DNA of 64,000 bases from Enoplolaimus lenunculus (GCA_030248215.1 JASANG010002537.1:248001-312000); one strand, 5' to 3'; positions 25,006-38,587 are shown, counted from the stretch's first letter. Program-made: numbers and translations. Notes: generated from the letters alone by a model not told the origin.

Positions 25006-25011
25006 ATTATT

Positions 25012-28000
25012 GGCCCATGTATAGCACAGAGGCTTCCCGTTTTCCAAGGTGGAAAACTAATGGCCAAGAGTACAGTGCAGCCACTACTGTGACGGCTACG
25101 AATCCCGCTGGTTTGGTCAGAAAATGACAAGCATAAGTTTGTCCCATATTTGCGTAGTGGCAAGGGAAAACTATAAAATTGCCAGGATTGAAATTCCTAA
25201 ATATCCTAAGGGTTCATAGGAAAATTTTTTAACGTAAAATTTGTTTGGAAAACGGAAAATCCAAACTGTTATATTGTCAATAAATTTTGGAAAAAATGTC
25301 ATAGCCACTCCTGTATGACGGCTAGGAATTCCGCTGGTGCGTGTAGGTGGCTGTGCCACTCCTAAATATATTTCATTATAAAACCTAAAACAAATCTAAA
25401 ACCACATCCTAAACCACACCTTAAGGGAGTCCCCGGCTCCGCCTAGTCTCTCTTAGAACTTAAAAGTTAGGCTTAGGCGTTGCTAAACGGCGTAAAAAGT
25501 ATAAATCTATGTATGGCGGCTGCGTCCGCAAGGTATTAGTATCAGGGGCCCTGCGTGGATTTTTGCTGGCCTATTGCGCCAAATGTCGTAGCTAGGGGTT
25601 TGTGGGGTTTATATTGTTGTTGTTAGCCTATTGTAATGGCGGACGTGAGTGTCCCTAAGGTGCCCGAGACACTCAAAAACATACAAATCAACTCCACATG
25701 GGGGCTGGGGTAGCCAACCTCCATATTCATTCTTGTATTTCTTCAGTACGGCATGCGGCATTCTTTTTATTCTCGCGTTGTACATAGTGGTTATGTTTAA
25801 GTGTATGTGGTAGTTTCTGGAGTTGGTTTGTATCAGTGTTCCGGGGGACTTAAGCTCCAAATGTGAGCACGGTGCACCGCTTTAAGGGATTCAGCAACGG
25901 AAGCGCCCAGCGCGTAGCCTTCGGGCAGTACCAGGGGAAATCGGGGTTAACTGGGGTATGTGTTAAGGGATTCTTGGGGTTACTTGAAGTTTGTTCTGGG
26001 GTTGTCGATTCTAGCGGGGCTAGTCTCGGCAGTTACTTGGGGAATTTCTTGGGGATTTTGTACGGTTACTTGGGGTTTACGTAGAATTTGGGTTGTCACG
26101 TTAAGTTAGCACTTGTTTTGGTACAGTGTGAGCTTGTGACTTTTAGTGGAACAACAGGACTAAGATATCGTAGTTGACGTGCGGAAAGCACCTGTAACAA
26201 AGGAACATTCGGCACCTTCGGTTGAATAAGGTCGGCAGTTAAGCATATTATGCGTCATCCATTTTATCGTGTGCCCGCCGTGTGGAAAATTGACGCAACC
26301 ATTTCCAAGTACGGTTTTGAAAAACGCTTCAAAAAGGAAATTGAATTTCAAAACTGTTTCAATTTCCCACAGCTATCGATTTTTTAAACTCAAGTAGTTA
26401 ATTGATAACATTATTTGATCTTCAATTTACCACTAGCGATTTTTTAAACAAGGGCAATGGGAAATTGCGCCATTTTCCAAATTCAATTTCCGCTTTGCCT
26501 TGACACTGCAATTACCAAAGTGGAAATTGAAAGAGAAGCATAACGTTTGCCAATTTAACGATATTGTCCCTGTTATCGAAAATTGAATTTACAGTTTACA
26601 ATTTCAGTTGTGATATTGTCCCCAAAAAGGTTGAAATTTTGCAACTCAAAGTTCAAATTGAAGGTCAGAATGACAGTTTCTAGAAATGATGTTTGATGGG
26701 CCACCCAAGTCGCAAGGTTGAAATTGTGCGATTGAAATTGAAAGTAGGAACTGAATGTGATGGGCCTCCTAAGTTGAAATTTTGGAGAGTTTCTAGAAAT
26801 GTTTTATGGGCCGCCCAAGTCGCAAGGTTGAAATTGTGCGACTGAAATTGAAAGTAGAAATTGAATGTGATGGGCCTCCTAAGTTGAAATTTGGACCCCC
26901 TTATCACACCCTCTTATTCGGGTAGTTACAATAATAAAATCATTAATATTGTACCCTATCCATTTACGGACTCTAATTAAAGAAATGAAGACGTATTGAC
27001 TTATAGACTCCAAAATCAGACTATTTTCTCCTCTTTTTATTTGGGTCAGTACAGTACATAGGTTTTATTCACTGTCATTAGCATGTGCATACTTGATATA
27101 TTGAACAGTTTTGTTAACTCAATTCATTAAATACGGCAATCTACCACCCTAAACGGCGTCTTATCCTGGTTTCTAGCTCTTTGTACATGTCAGAACGAAC
27201 GTAGTCTATTTGAATCAGCTTTTAATCTGCCCCAATTCAAGGCCTGGTTTATGCCTAACATTACGTATGCAATATTTACCCCATTCAAAATCGAATATTT
27301 AGAATAAATTCAGTTGTAAACTGCACGCATCTCTGGCTCATGGCTATGTCAAATCATCACATATACATAAACATGAATATGCAGATAGAAAGAAAATATA
27401 AACGTATAATACATTTTAACAGGTATATTAAACCGTTGAAATTGGAGGTCAAAGGTCATGTACCTACCGCAGTGTTTCCGCTTTTATGATTTTTTCAATT
27501 TCCCACTGCCCTGCTGATTTTCAACTACCGTGAGGGAAATTGAAACTGAAATTTGGGTGCCCATTTCCCACTGCAGTTTTGGTGACTTTTCAATTTCCTT
27601 TTCGACAGCAAATTTAGCTTATCAATTTCCTATTTAAGTTTTAAAAATGTCTCAATTTCCTACTGCTGTCCTATTTAAATTCCCTATTGGGAAATCGACA
27701 CTCAAAATATCATTTCAATTTACTAGTACGGTTTGTAAATTGTCTCAATTTCCCACTAGACCAATTTTTTCAAATTAAATTTCCTTCCTGACGCGTTTTT
27801 CAAAACCGTACTTGGAAATGGTTGCGTCAATTTTCCACACGGCGGGCACACGATAAAATGGATGACGCATTACTCCTTTACTCGTTGTACTCGGTATTTG
27901 TGCTTTACTCGTAAAGCTTTAATACGGTGTTGGGGGGGCATAAAAGGGTAAAACGACTGCATTTACTGAATCAGAGCGGCATAAGCGTCATTGGAATATG

Positions 28001-28528
28001 GACATGAACGCGGAGTTGGTGGTTTCATTAAGCATCCGAAATCACGAACTATTCACAGTACACTAGGAACAATCACGAGCATAATTTTGGCTAGGAAAAT
28101 TTAGACGTTTGAAATTTCTAGGTACTTCTCTCGTTTTCTAAAAACAAAACCTACACTTCAGAATCTTTCTACCTAACCAAGAAAACCCTATGCGTTTTAA
28201 ATTTTCCACTTTTCCCGTTTTCCAAACCGAACCCACACAACCTAATTTTTCAGGCAAAGCAACTAAGGCATTCAAACCCTACCAGACCTGAAGACAACTT
28301 ACACTGGTTTATGACTTCGCCTCTCGCGAAACCTCCAACTTTCCTTGCCGAACTAGGGAATATTCAGGCGTCAGAATTTTCCACTTTTCCCATCTAAAAT
28401 TATGCTTGTGATTTTTCCTACCAAACCAACGGAACTCCCAGCCGTCATACAGGAGTGGCTTCGCTGCACTCCTGGTCAGAAGTTTTCCACCGAGGAAAAT
28501 GGGAAGCCCCTGTGCTATACATTGGCCC
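25012..28528. mobile_element. 3.5-kb element with long inverted ends, GGCC family
   Basis: Left end GGCCCATGTATAGCACAGAG is matched by the complement of the right end (GTGCTATACATTGGCCC), and similarity continues for more than 130 bp. ATTATT lies directly outside both ends (25006-25011 and 28529-28534). The sub-region at 25330-25570 reappears inverted at 55890-56115. No transposase frame is visible. A different element with perfect 77-bp arms is nested at 26250-27871. Confidence 0.7.
26250..27871. mobile_element. Nested foldback element with 77-bp perfect inverted ends
   Basis: The arms (26251-26327 and the matching complement ending at 27870) begin TGCGTCATCCATTTTATCGT and are identical over 77 bases. 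The interior is built from degenerate TTGAAATTG and CAATTTCCCACT words, including a 110-bp tandem pair at 26675-26893. A shorter, older relative lies at 60595-61005 with the same GGGCACACGATAAAATGGA end. Confidence 0.8.
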
Positions 28529-30351
28529 ATTATTATTTTTCACCTTTCCGTTAATATTTTGGAATGATTCGCGTATTTCTGTGTTTATCTTGTACCTATG
28601 TGTGGTTTGTGGTAATGGTACACAGCGGCTTTCATGTGTTCTGCAATAGTCTACATACCTGTTGGGATATGTGCTTATAACACTATGCTTTTTGGTTTCA
28701 TACTTGTGTAAATTCCTTGGCTTAATTGGTGTTTGTTTGCCTAAATTAGATGCGGTCGGTTGTTTTCTAATTTTTTGAGCTTAACATTAAAAACTGCAAG
28801 TGTTTAAATTTTTAAAGACAAAAATTGTTCAAAGTATTTTGATTCAAATGAATGCAAACGGTTTTAGTGCTGTGTTCGAGGTTAAGTTTGTAGAAGTACA
28901 CAATCACAAATCCTACTTCTACGTTTGCAACAGTCTCAGGTTTAGGCTATTAAAGGTGCTTACCGTGGAATCATTGTGCTTTCAATAGCAATATCTGTCC
29001 GGTTCGTTTCGGTAAAATTCTACATAATTTTGCAAAATTTGTCTGCTTAGCGCGTATCATTTTACTTTTGTCACAATTTTCAGGAAAGAATTTCCGAAAC
29101 TTCGCCATGAAATTAGCGTAAACAACTTAACAACATATTGCAGATATTGGCAAAATTAACTAATTAACCATTATTTTTACTACTTAATTTTGCCTCCCCT
29201 CCGGCTCCGGCAAGTTTCGTTGACGTCCGGCTCCGACATTTTTCACCTCCGGTTGCACCCTGGAAGACATCCCTTGAGACCCAAAAAAATTGCCAAAAAG
29301 TATGAATACTGGCATATAAACAATTCGTCCTATGAACAATTTGACCTTTAATAATTTATTTAACTATTAACCAAACAGCTTGAGTGTTCAGCTTCTCAAA
29401 AAATGTATTTATGCGGGGTTCACGTTACCGATTGTGCGCTTGGGACCTGGCTTACCTTACGATTGTAGCTATGGGTAACTGGTCTTCGGCTTGTTACCCA
29501 TATGGGTACCTTGCGATTGTTTTAACAATATTTACAGCTTGCGTATTTTTTAGATTTTTTCGAAAGATACATAATATATTGTAAAAAAGACTAAACCAGA
29601 CTTGTAAAACAAAAGTCACTGTACCGAGTCGTTTTAAAGTGCAAGCTTGAAAGTGCATTATGATGGCATATATGGGTTACAAGCAGACATCTTGATTCTA
29701 CCCATATGGGTAGGTCAATATTTCAAGAACCTAGCTATGTGCAACAGTTTATTTTCTGTTGGTATCCATATGGATAACAAAAAAGTTAGTGTGTACCGCT
29801 ATGGGCATAGTGACAAAACAGGTACCAAACGCACTATTGGTAACGTGAGTCCTGCATTACGTTTTCTATAACTAAAATTGCTTTTATTTTTTATAATGGG
29901 ATAGTTTGCCTAGCAAAGGTTTTGGAACTTCGCTTTTTGGTTTTAGAACTAAAAAAGAATTGTGAATATTTTTGATATAACCTTTCCGCACGTGTAACTG
30001 ATCATATTGTCTGAATGAAACTCATGCGCAATTCAATCCATCAGCGAAGGTCCAGGCAACTACGAGTGTAAATGGTCACAGTAAAATAAATTACAGTTGT
30101 AGCTAGATAATGGCTTCCATTGAAAAACAAACTTAACGAAGTTAAGAATCGCAAAAACATTTCAAGTTGCAGGGTTCACTCCAAGGAATCAAAATGATTC
30201 ACTTTGAACAGGCGGTTTGCCAAACAATGTCACACCATAGATTTGAAATTTAGAGACATCTGTTCTATTCGAATTATTTTCAACGATTAATTAACATTGA
30301 CAGTCAATAGTGGATAACACACAGCCTGGACAAAAGTTAGCAAACATATTA
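28529..30351. other. Intergenic region between MBTPS2 and the Aurora gene tail
   Basis: Holds the MITE at 29412-29856 and a family C right end at about 29245-29263 (TCCGGTTGCACCCTG). The rest shows no gene. The Aurora 3' UTR should run into this region from 30352 on the minus strand; an AATAAA on that strand is at about 29883. Confidence 0.45.
29412..29856. mobile_element. MITE with inverted GGTTCACGTTACC ends
   Basis: Left CGGGGTTCACGTTACCGATT corresponds to the complement of the right end (CAATAGTGCG, CAGGACTCACGTTACC). CCCATATGGGT words recur inside both halves. No family assigned; the right end CCTG resembles the hAT-like group. Confidence 0.5.
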
Positions 30352-33300
30352 TCATTTAAGCAAAGTGCTCATATTCATTACTCTGTTTTCTTGAATCCAC
30401 GGATGTCGCTTTACATCACCGAGTGATAATCTATCCTTTGGATCATGTTGTAGAAGCTAAAATACAAAGCAAATTTATCACAACTTACTGAATAGAAAGA
30501 AACAGATTATAGCAGTACGATATATAACAAAATACTTATGAAATAATGTATGTCTATAGCGAATACTTGACATATCTGACCTAGTTAACTTAATACTGCA
30601 ATTTTCTTAAAACATTTCGCTAGCGAGGTCTTTGAGTTTAATAAGGACATGCCTGTCGGTAACTCTAGCATCCTTATATGGCATCAGTAGCAAGAAGGTC
30701 GATTGTTAGTTCCATTGCAGTAATTGTAATTTGCACAGAATATCTGGAAGCGTTTTTGCTTCCGGTTTTGAGAAACTAGGACGGGAAATTTTCCGCCTTG
30801 CTATATGTCGATGTTCCCTACCAAATTACACACAGAATCTAAAACAAAACCATTAGGCTGCGTAGTCCATTTATCTGCACAGAGTGCCCTTCATTACCTT
30901 TGTAATGAGATCACGAGCTCCATCAGGTACTTTTTCATTGAATTCATAGCGCACACGAGTGATCCGCTTGTAGGTTTCACTATGACTGTTGGTTTCAAAT
31001 GGAGGGTGGCCGACAAGAAACTCGTACGCAAGAACGCCAATTGCCCAGTTGTCCACCTGAAACATCTCAACAAGGCCGTAGTAGTAGTAGCACGTAAAAG
31101 ATTGTACTGAATTATTTTATGTAAACAATATAAAAATACAACTTCACCTAAGTAAAGCCTTGAAAAATACTTAACAAAATGCAAGCGCATGCTTACTCGT
31201 TCGTTGTGCGGTTTTCCTTCAATCATTTCTGGAGGCAAATAATCAAGGGTACCGCACATCGTGGCTCGCCTATAAACATCAAAATTTATTTACACACATG
31301 TGGCTCAACCCAATGCTAATCAGCCATGACCACTGCTTGCGGGTGGTAGAACATAACATGTTGAATGTTCGTGTTACATGCTGGGCTGAAGGCGTTTTAT
31401 ATATGTTTCTTTCGTTTTCAAACCACGCTAGTGATGCTCTACACTGACTGGAACACTTAAAAACTCAAAACTCGCTAGACATTACATGTATCGGAATATG
31501 GTTTCGTTAAATATGCTGGAGCGATTTTACATATAGCATAACTGACAAGACCTTCAATTGTCTAAATCTTATCTGGATAAAGACGCAATTTTTTTTCAAT
31601 TTCTTACTGACTAGTTTCTTTCAGTCATCAAAAAATCGCATGGTACATAAGTGTATAACTGCTGTAGTAATGGTAGTTGGCAAAAAATGTAGGATCCCAA
31701 ACTAATTTTCATCCATCCAATTATCAAACAACTATGCTTTCCAATTTCATTTCCAAGGTTTCATTACCATATAATCAATTGTAGAAAAATGATTCTTGCC
31801 ACTACATACTTGAAATACAAGAAATGGGAGTCTTAATCTCAAAGCCTCTAAAACTTCTGAGACTCGCGTAGTCTCAGTCTCAGCTTTTGAAAAGTATCAG
31901 GTTTAGAAACTGAAAGTCCGGTAATGATACCAGCCAGGAGTTGCGGCAATATTTTATAAATATTTATAATTGTTATACGAACATTTTTTTGCTATTTAAT
32001 AACATTGTTATTAATATTTTTTTAGATCATGCTAGATTATAATTTATCAGTAAGTGATTGAGCACTGCACAGGATCCTTAATTACGCGATATTACATAAA
32101 ATATAAGTTCACGTAGCGTAGTAAGTAGGGAAATTGTGACCGTCTCAGTCTCAAATTCTTTATTGAGACTCCCATCCCAGTAAGTAGCAGACTTAAACGC
32201 CGCATATGCTTTATATATACATACAATGTAAACTGCAGTTTGCAAAATGTTTTGTTTTACAGTTTAAGTTATAGAGTGTTCAACCTTTCCATACCTTGAT
32301 GTTGGAGTATGAACAGACCATCCAAAATCGGCAATTTTCAAGTTACCATGGTAACTTTGTAACAAATTTTCTGGTTTAATGTCACGATGGATCACCTTTT
32401 TCGAATGACAATATTCCAACGCGTCAGTCAATTGATAAATGTACTGCAAACATGAAAATAAAAAATAAACGTTCACGTTGCGTAACATGAATTATTTAAT
32501 TCAATAACCCAAGTTAATCAAGACAACAATGTAAGCATATCGAGTAGTTTTTGTACCTTTAATTTTGCTTGTATTAAAAGGAAAAATAAAATGACAAACA
32601 ATATTGTAGCAACCCATCACTGAGAGCGTTTTTAGTGCAGGGGTAAATAATGAGTCCGGAATATCTAACCAGAGAACCTCAAAATTTTGTTTCATTCTGA
32701 ACTCTGCATATTATAATAAACTCAAAAATACGATACCGTTGCAGTTCGCGGAAAACAAAAATTGCCCGCTTTTTTCAAGTCTTTATACAATTCTCCCCGT
32801 GCTGCGTACTCCAAAACCAAGAATATTCGGGTATCATCCCAAAAATAGCTGTACATTTTAAGAATGTTTGGATGTCTGAAAAAAACAAGGTTATTGTGAA
32901 CAACTGTAGAAGCCCGCAAACGTCTTGTGAAGGTGAAACAACCAAGTTTTAATCAAGTTACATAATTCTAATTGAAATTGGCAATATTTCTATCCTTGAC
33001 ATCTTTCCATTTCCACATTTCATTTTAAATTGACTGTGCAGTCCAATGAAACCCTAGTCGTAGGGTCGGTCACAGAAAGCGCCCTAGTCGGCCGGCCACA
33101 GCGAAATGATTTATCTACACCACCCCCGAGGAAATATAATAATGGGACCGCCAATGCCTAGTCGGATGGGCCAGGGGACCGGGTAGTCAATCAGAAGGTA
33201 AACAATGAATATGAAATTATAATTTGTCGAACGTTTTTGTCGTAGATAACAGCATTGGTTTAAGCCTAGAACATTACGATTAGCACTTGTGTGAGACAGA

Positions 33301-36300
33301 ATTGCGGATGTGCCGATACCAAAATTTTTGCCGATGCCGATCTTTATTTTGAAATTTTGCCGATGCCCATTCCATCCAACTGTAGTAAACCATGCTTAAT
33401 AAACGGATAGGATATTACATTACATCATTATATGAAGACTTAAACCCTAACCAACATAAACGATTAGAATTTTATGAGAACGGTTCATTTCAATTATTTT
33501 TTTCAAACACAAACGCAAAAGAGAACAATTTTCCTGACTACACACACTGACATGTGCCCAGTAATGAAACTGTATATAATATATGTGCAAAAAGTATCGG
33601 CAAAGAATCGACATTGTTGTGCAGTGCTGATGCCGACACTCACGAAAAGTGCCGATTATTACCGATGCCGAATCCAATTAATCGGCACATCTCTAGACAG
33701 AATGAATGTAAACTCCAGTCTTTCACTAATATACCCAAACAAAGCCACAACTCAAGTTAGCAAATATGCTGCTGGGTGGCACCGAATCAACTGCTAATTT
33801 GCCGCACCCGAATCTTGCATGTTGCAAATTTTAGATATTTCTATTTCAGAATATCAACTCGAGCAACGCCAATCGCATAAAGCGAGTTTTAAATATTTTT
33901 TATCTTCTCAGAATTGCCGTTTAATTGATGCAATTAAATTAATAAATCGCCAACGTAAAGACCTGGACTTCTTTTGAGGCGGACATTCGGCAAAATATGA
34001 TTATATATTACGCTGAGTACTCATAATTTTTAATAGCGTTACAAATAGCCGTAGTAACTAATACAATTCAATAATGACCTGAAAAAAGCACAATCATTTA
34101 AAGACCGTTTCAGGGCATGCAGCATTCGAAAGTACCTTGCCGCAGCAAGTTCAACCCGCCTGAGCCTTATGATAAACTGAAGCTGTGACTAATATATAAA
34201 ATATATATTAAGGGGGCCCCCCAGGAAAACTGCAGGAGAAGCCAACACAGCTGTAAGATTTGTGACATGAGACAAAAAACATATTGCCGAACATTGTTGG
34301 ATTCGGCTTTTTCCCAACCGAATCGGAATCCGAACAACAAATTTTTGCCCAATCCGAACCTTTGTTACCACTCTGATATATTGTACACAGTATGAAATAA
34401 ACGTAATTAATAATTATGTATCATTGTCCGTACCTTAGATGACTCTGAATTTCAATCTCACGGCGAAGCTGATGTTCAACGCCTGCTTTGCTCAACTGAG
34501 ATTTGAACAAAAGCTAAAAAGTAATTGATGTAGAATGCTGATTAAGCATTGCGCAATTTGCAAATAATAATATATAGGTAAAAACGATTAAAAGTCAAGC
34601 TTCCCATTATACGTATATACCTGCAATCAAAATCGGAACTAAATTTGAATCTAAATTTTTATTGGAATCGGAATTACGTTTGTTCGTCCAATGCTATAAA
34701 TTTCGTAACAGATGATCCGCACTCGCTTACCCACAAAATTATACAGTATATAATATGTCGTGCCACGAACAGCTGTTCGCCCCGGTTGGCAACTGGGATG
34801 TCCAAATAAGAATTGCTGTTCGGGGCAGCCCAAATATCAACTGGAATACAAACTGTTCTAGATTGCAGGATTGTACAGACCAAATAGCTGCTCACCATAT
34901 TTGCAAAGTATAAGTTAAACAAGTTTTATATAGTATACAAACAGAGCTGTGTCAACGTGTGTCGTAAGGTTTAATGGAGTATATACGTACAACGTTATTT
35001 GGGTAATGTTGTTTTTATTTCTGTTTTTATTAGTCAATCAAATTGCGTCTCTATAATACTTTTCTTCGTATAAACCTTGTTTATTTATAGTTTGCAAATA
35101 TGGTGAAGCCAAATAATTACTGTGCAAGTCAGTTTTCTTAAATATATGTAGTCAAACCTAAACAACGAATCAAAATTAGTCTGTATTCCAGTAGTTGTTT
35201 GGGCTGCCCCGAACAACAATTGTCGTTTGAGACGTCCCAGTTGCCAACTGGGGCAAAGAGCTGTTTGGGGCGCGACATTATACACTCTTACCTTCAGGGC
35301 AACAATAAATTTAGAATCACAAGTTCTTGCAAGGTACACATTACCAAACTTTCCTTTTCCCAACGGCCGACCAATTTCAAAATCAGCCAGTGTCCAGTTA
35401 TCTCTGTAAACGTACAAGAAATAGCGTTATTTTGCTATATCGCTGGCGTAGCCAGAAAAAATTTCTAAGGGCGTGCATAATCTGCAATTATATAAGTAAG
35501 TATTTTTGTATTTTGAAATATGTACGATCCTAGAAGCAAATTTGTTCAGATCTTTTCAATTTTCTAACGTTAATTTCGTATATACGTACTTATACGTATA
35601 ATGTTTATTCGTATGTGAATGGAGATATAGGTTATGCAAGAAAAGCGCAGGAAACGAGACGTTTTAGTCCCCCGGAGAGTAAATATTGCCAAAAGAAAAA
35701 TTTCAAAAAAGACTGTCAATTCTGGGTTCATTCAAAGGCTCAAACGTTGGGGATTACCCGATGTGGATCGTGGTTTTGCAACTAGATAAAAAGTTATAAG
35801 TGAAAGATTTCAAAATTTGATTCCCCAGAAATTTTCAATAATCGCGTGCATACGAATTTTGAAGTAAAAACTTAGTAGACTGAGTTTTTGCAAATTGACA
35901 CTTCACCTTAACCATTGGTTATAAGGTCCAATAATGCCATATTTCTGTGACTGAAAACCTATTGGTCCGTGAAAGCTGCTAAAATATAGACCTGAAAAGA
36001 AAAAGTTTGATTTAAAAATACAAATGGCCTTATCCAACATGAAATGTTAAGAACTTGAAAGTACAAGACGCAATTTGGTGAAAGTATGCGTGTGGTTCCG
36101 GGAGACCGGTCAAAGATCTTTCTAGAAAGAAATATGTCTACACCTCAATGCTACCGATTGCAATCGTTTGATTTTTTAGTAAGCTAAAAGAAATCATGAT
36201 AACATGTAATATTTGTTATTAGTAACAATTGAGCCCAAGCTCTTCGTTGTAATTTTACAAATGGAGAATAGTACGTATGCTTTGCGGGGGAATTAAAATG

Positions 36301-36909
36301 TGTTCCACATTTAAACTGACTTTTGTAAAGTCCTTTCGTGTGCTCTAACTGTTGTGTATTATGAGAACTTTTCATTCGCTTTTTATGTCCATTTCACTAT
36401 CGTTCATTACTGAGAAACGTCGTTTTTAAAATCGGTCGTGAAATGTATGTAAATGAGCGTCAGTTCATTTTAGTAAAACGTTTGAAAACCATAAAAATCT
36501 TTCAAAAATCCTTAATTGACTCACGTAAAAACAATTCTATCACGCTCGGTTCTTGTGTGAAAAATATGTAAATCACAAAAAATACTGTACATATTTTTAT
36601 TTTCTTGCGGTTTGCTTTTACATACTGCACAAACTAGTTAGATACTGGTTATAACCAATTCCAAACTCGTAAGCTGCTTACAGTCAATGTGGCTATTACT
36701 CCACGTAACCGTACACCACCGCTTTTTATTTCCTTACGATATAAAACAAAAAACACATTTACGTTTATATATACCTGGCAACAAGTACATATCCATTTTC
36801 AGTAGTTACAGAGATGAACTTCATCATTACACAAAAGCTTCTTATAGAAACATATATATACTTACTTGGGAATGACAACAGAAGTATTTTCATCGCTGGC
36901 CGACATCAT
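30352..36909 (-). CDS. AURKB: Aurora-type serine/threonine kinase with minimal N terminus
   Basis: Mitotic kinase; B-type Auroras act in the chromosomal passenger complex at centromeres and midzone. Eight exons on the minus strand in reading order: 36909-36866, 35403-35292, 34513-34434, 32875-32737, 32443-32295, 31269-31197, 31056-30898, 30456-30352. All phases fit and give 286 residues. Visible motifs: glycine loop GKGKFGNVY (residues 30-38), VALK lysine 52, [19 protein letters not shown] 144-146, DFG 164-166, activation loop [16 protein letters not shown] with the phospho-Thr at 178, and the Aurora ending [15 protein letters not shown]. Only about 22 residues precede the kinase domain. Aurora B-like features are GELYKDL and TMCGTL; the A/B-diagnostic site reads MYSYF (Ser rather than Gly or Asn). 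Assignment to Aurora is firm; the B/C-type label is an inference and a single ancestral-type Aurora is possible. Confidence 0.96.
31826..32178. mobile_element. Inverted-repeat element with GAGTCTCA repeats
   Basis: ATGGGAGTCTTAATCTCAAA at the left matches the complement of the right end (CAATAAAG preceded by ATGGGAGTCT on the other strand). Short arrays of CTCAGTCTCAG lie inside both ends. It resembles family H at 4.7 kb. It lies in the Aurora intron 31270-32294. Confidence 0.5.
33303..33695. mobile_element. hAT-like MITE, family A, exact 8-bp duplication
   Basis: Runs from TGCGGATGTGCCGATACC to ATTAATCGGCACATCTCTA with GACAGAAT directly outside on both sides (33295-33302 and 33696-33703). 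GCCGATGCCGAT arrays lie inside the ends. It sits in the Aurora intron 32876-34433. Confidence 0.9.
33983..34375. repeat. Dispersed G-tract repeat core joined to a family D fragment
   Basis: 33983-34208 repeats 2762-2957 with high identity (ATTACGCTGAGTACTCATAA, CATTCGAAAGTACCTTGC). After a G/C arm remnant at 34211, a reversed left half of family D follows (GTTGGATTCGGCTTTTTC). It lies in the Aurora intron 32876-34433. Confidence 0.6.
34742..35284. mobile_element. MITE with about 115-bp inverted arms beside an Aurora splice donor
   Basis: 34742-34860 and the complement of 35170-35284 share TTGGCAACTGGGA and GTTCGGGGCAGCCCAAA. The right arm ends a few bases before the donor of Aurora exon 2 (GTAAGA, 35291-35286 on the minus strand). 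Confidence 0.7.
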
Positions 36910-38587
36910 AACAGGACAGTCAACGCCTGATCACACAGCCCCTTTATTTATCAAACTTTAATTCAACGAAATGAAGTTAATAGTACGCGTATTAAGTATA
37001 TACATATTAATGCTGAGCTGAGTGCACTCGCATTGCACAAGAATTCCGATTAGAAATCCGGTTCAAACAAATTCCGATTCCGATTGCACAATCAATTGGA
37101 ATCGGAATTTACACAATTTTGACGTGCAAAAAACAGTTGTATGATATTTGGAACCACAACCACAAAAATCCGGTGGCCGATAAACTTTTACTGGATACCG
37201 AAACCGGATACGGATGACGGATTTGGCCGGATATTAGACCGGAACCGGTTATACGGTCGATCCCGGGATAATACGTGCCACACACAATAAATTTAAATCC
37301 CCACACTTCTTATCGAGCCTAGCTATGCAGTTAAAATTTATTTTGAACACGAACACGTTTCGGTAGGTTGGGTGATCAGTTCGGTGAGCTAAAGTATCTT
37401 ACATTTATCACTTCCAATGAAGCACAATCTGTTGCATTACATTAGTGTACAAATACCGTCTTATTGAAGTCCTCATAATATTCTCATATACCCTTACAGT
37501 GAGCCGCACCACATGATAGGAAATAAATTTGCTAGGTCGTCTCCATCATGTGTAAGAGTTTCTGATAAGCGTTTAATCGAATCTTAAAGAAGTCTAATAT
37601 TTCAACTCGAAAAATGGTTAAGTCTGTTGAAATTTAAGTACGGACAAACCGACCGAAAGTTGATGTTGAACTGTTGAAAGTTTCGTGGCATACAGAATGA
37701 TATACTATTTTTGCGGTTTACTAGTGCAGAGAGAGAGTGCCTGAGGCATGGGGTCTTCGACATAAAATCCAAATTTACTGACGGTGAATTCTAAAAAATT
37801 TTGCATGCAGCTAATTTGAAATACCTCATTCCAATTACCAGCGGGCCTTTCATGTTCCCTTTCAACGGTTGTCTCGGGGCTCCGATTGAACCAATATTTA
37901 CTAAAAGACCGCACAAAATATGTATTACAATATTACATATGCTCATGTATATGTTACGTCACACATACACAAGTATACATAAATACATGGCCAGTAATTG
38001 CAGAAAGTGGATAAATGTATTTACAGATTCCTTGTACTTTTGTTGATTGCTGTATTATGATGTGTAGATATGATTTACTTCTATAATGCCTGTGATGTAC
38101 TGGTGTCTACTGATTTGGAAGTCGAATTAATTTTCGCTGACTCGAAGGTAAAAGAGGAATTCGGAGAACATGAATTTTGCGTTTCGGCTCAACCAAGGAA
38201 CTTCGAAACTGTGTATTTTTTAAAAAATTGTGCTGCGGATACTTTATTGAGTTCAGCCTGTGGGCATGTAAGACATGCTTGTCCTGGTGCTTGTGCAATA
38301 TATGCAATGCACATTGTATAGTATGCTTGTTGGCAGCATGCTGTCCGCATATAGTCGACGACAAAGCCGCCCGTAATCCGCCTTTCCAGCTGCTTAGTAA
38401 AAAGGTCTGAAGTCTGGGTTCTACCTAGATTGCCATGGGGGCTACTCGAGTAGGGGATGGCACATTGCCGCACTGTGAACACTATCTCCAGTCGAAAATA
38501 CGTGTCAGAACTGCACGGTCGGGACGGCCCCTTTCCTCGAAGTACTGTGAATATACATGATTTTCCTTTTAATTCTCCGAAAGATAT

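Noticed and set aside
30805-31110. Plus-strand frame of 101 codons over the Aurora gene
   Set aside because: It is antisense to the kinase exon 31056-30898, which encodes the conserved [14 protein letters not shown] segment.
34742-35284. Pair of short paralogous genes with GCPEQQ-type N termini
   Set aside because: The matching frames come from the two inverted arms of one MITE, not from genes.
30352-36909. Aurora A assignment
   Set aside because: The diagnostic Gly of Aurora A (LYGYF) is Ser here, the N terminus is far too short, and GELYKDL and TMCGTL match the B/C type better.
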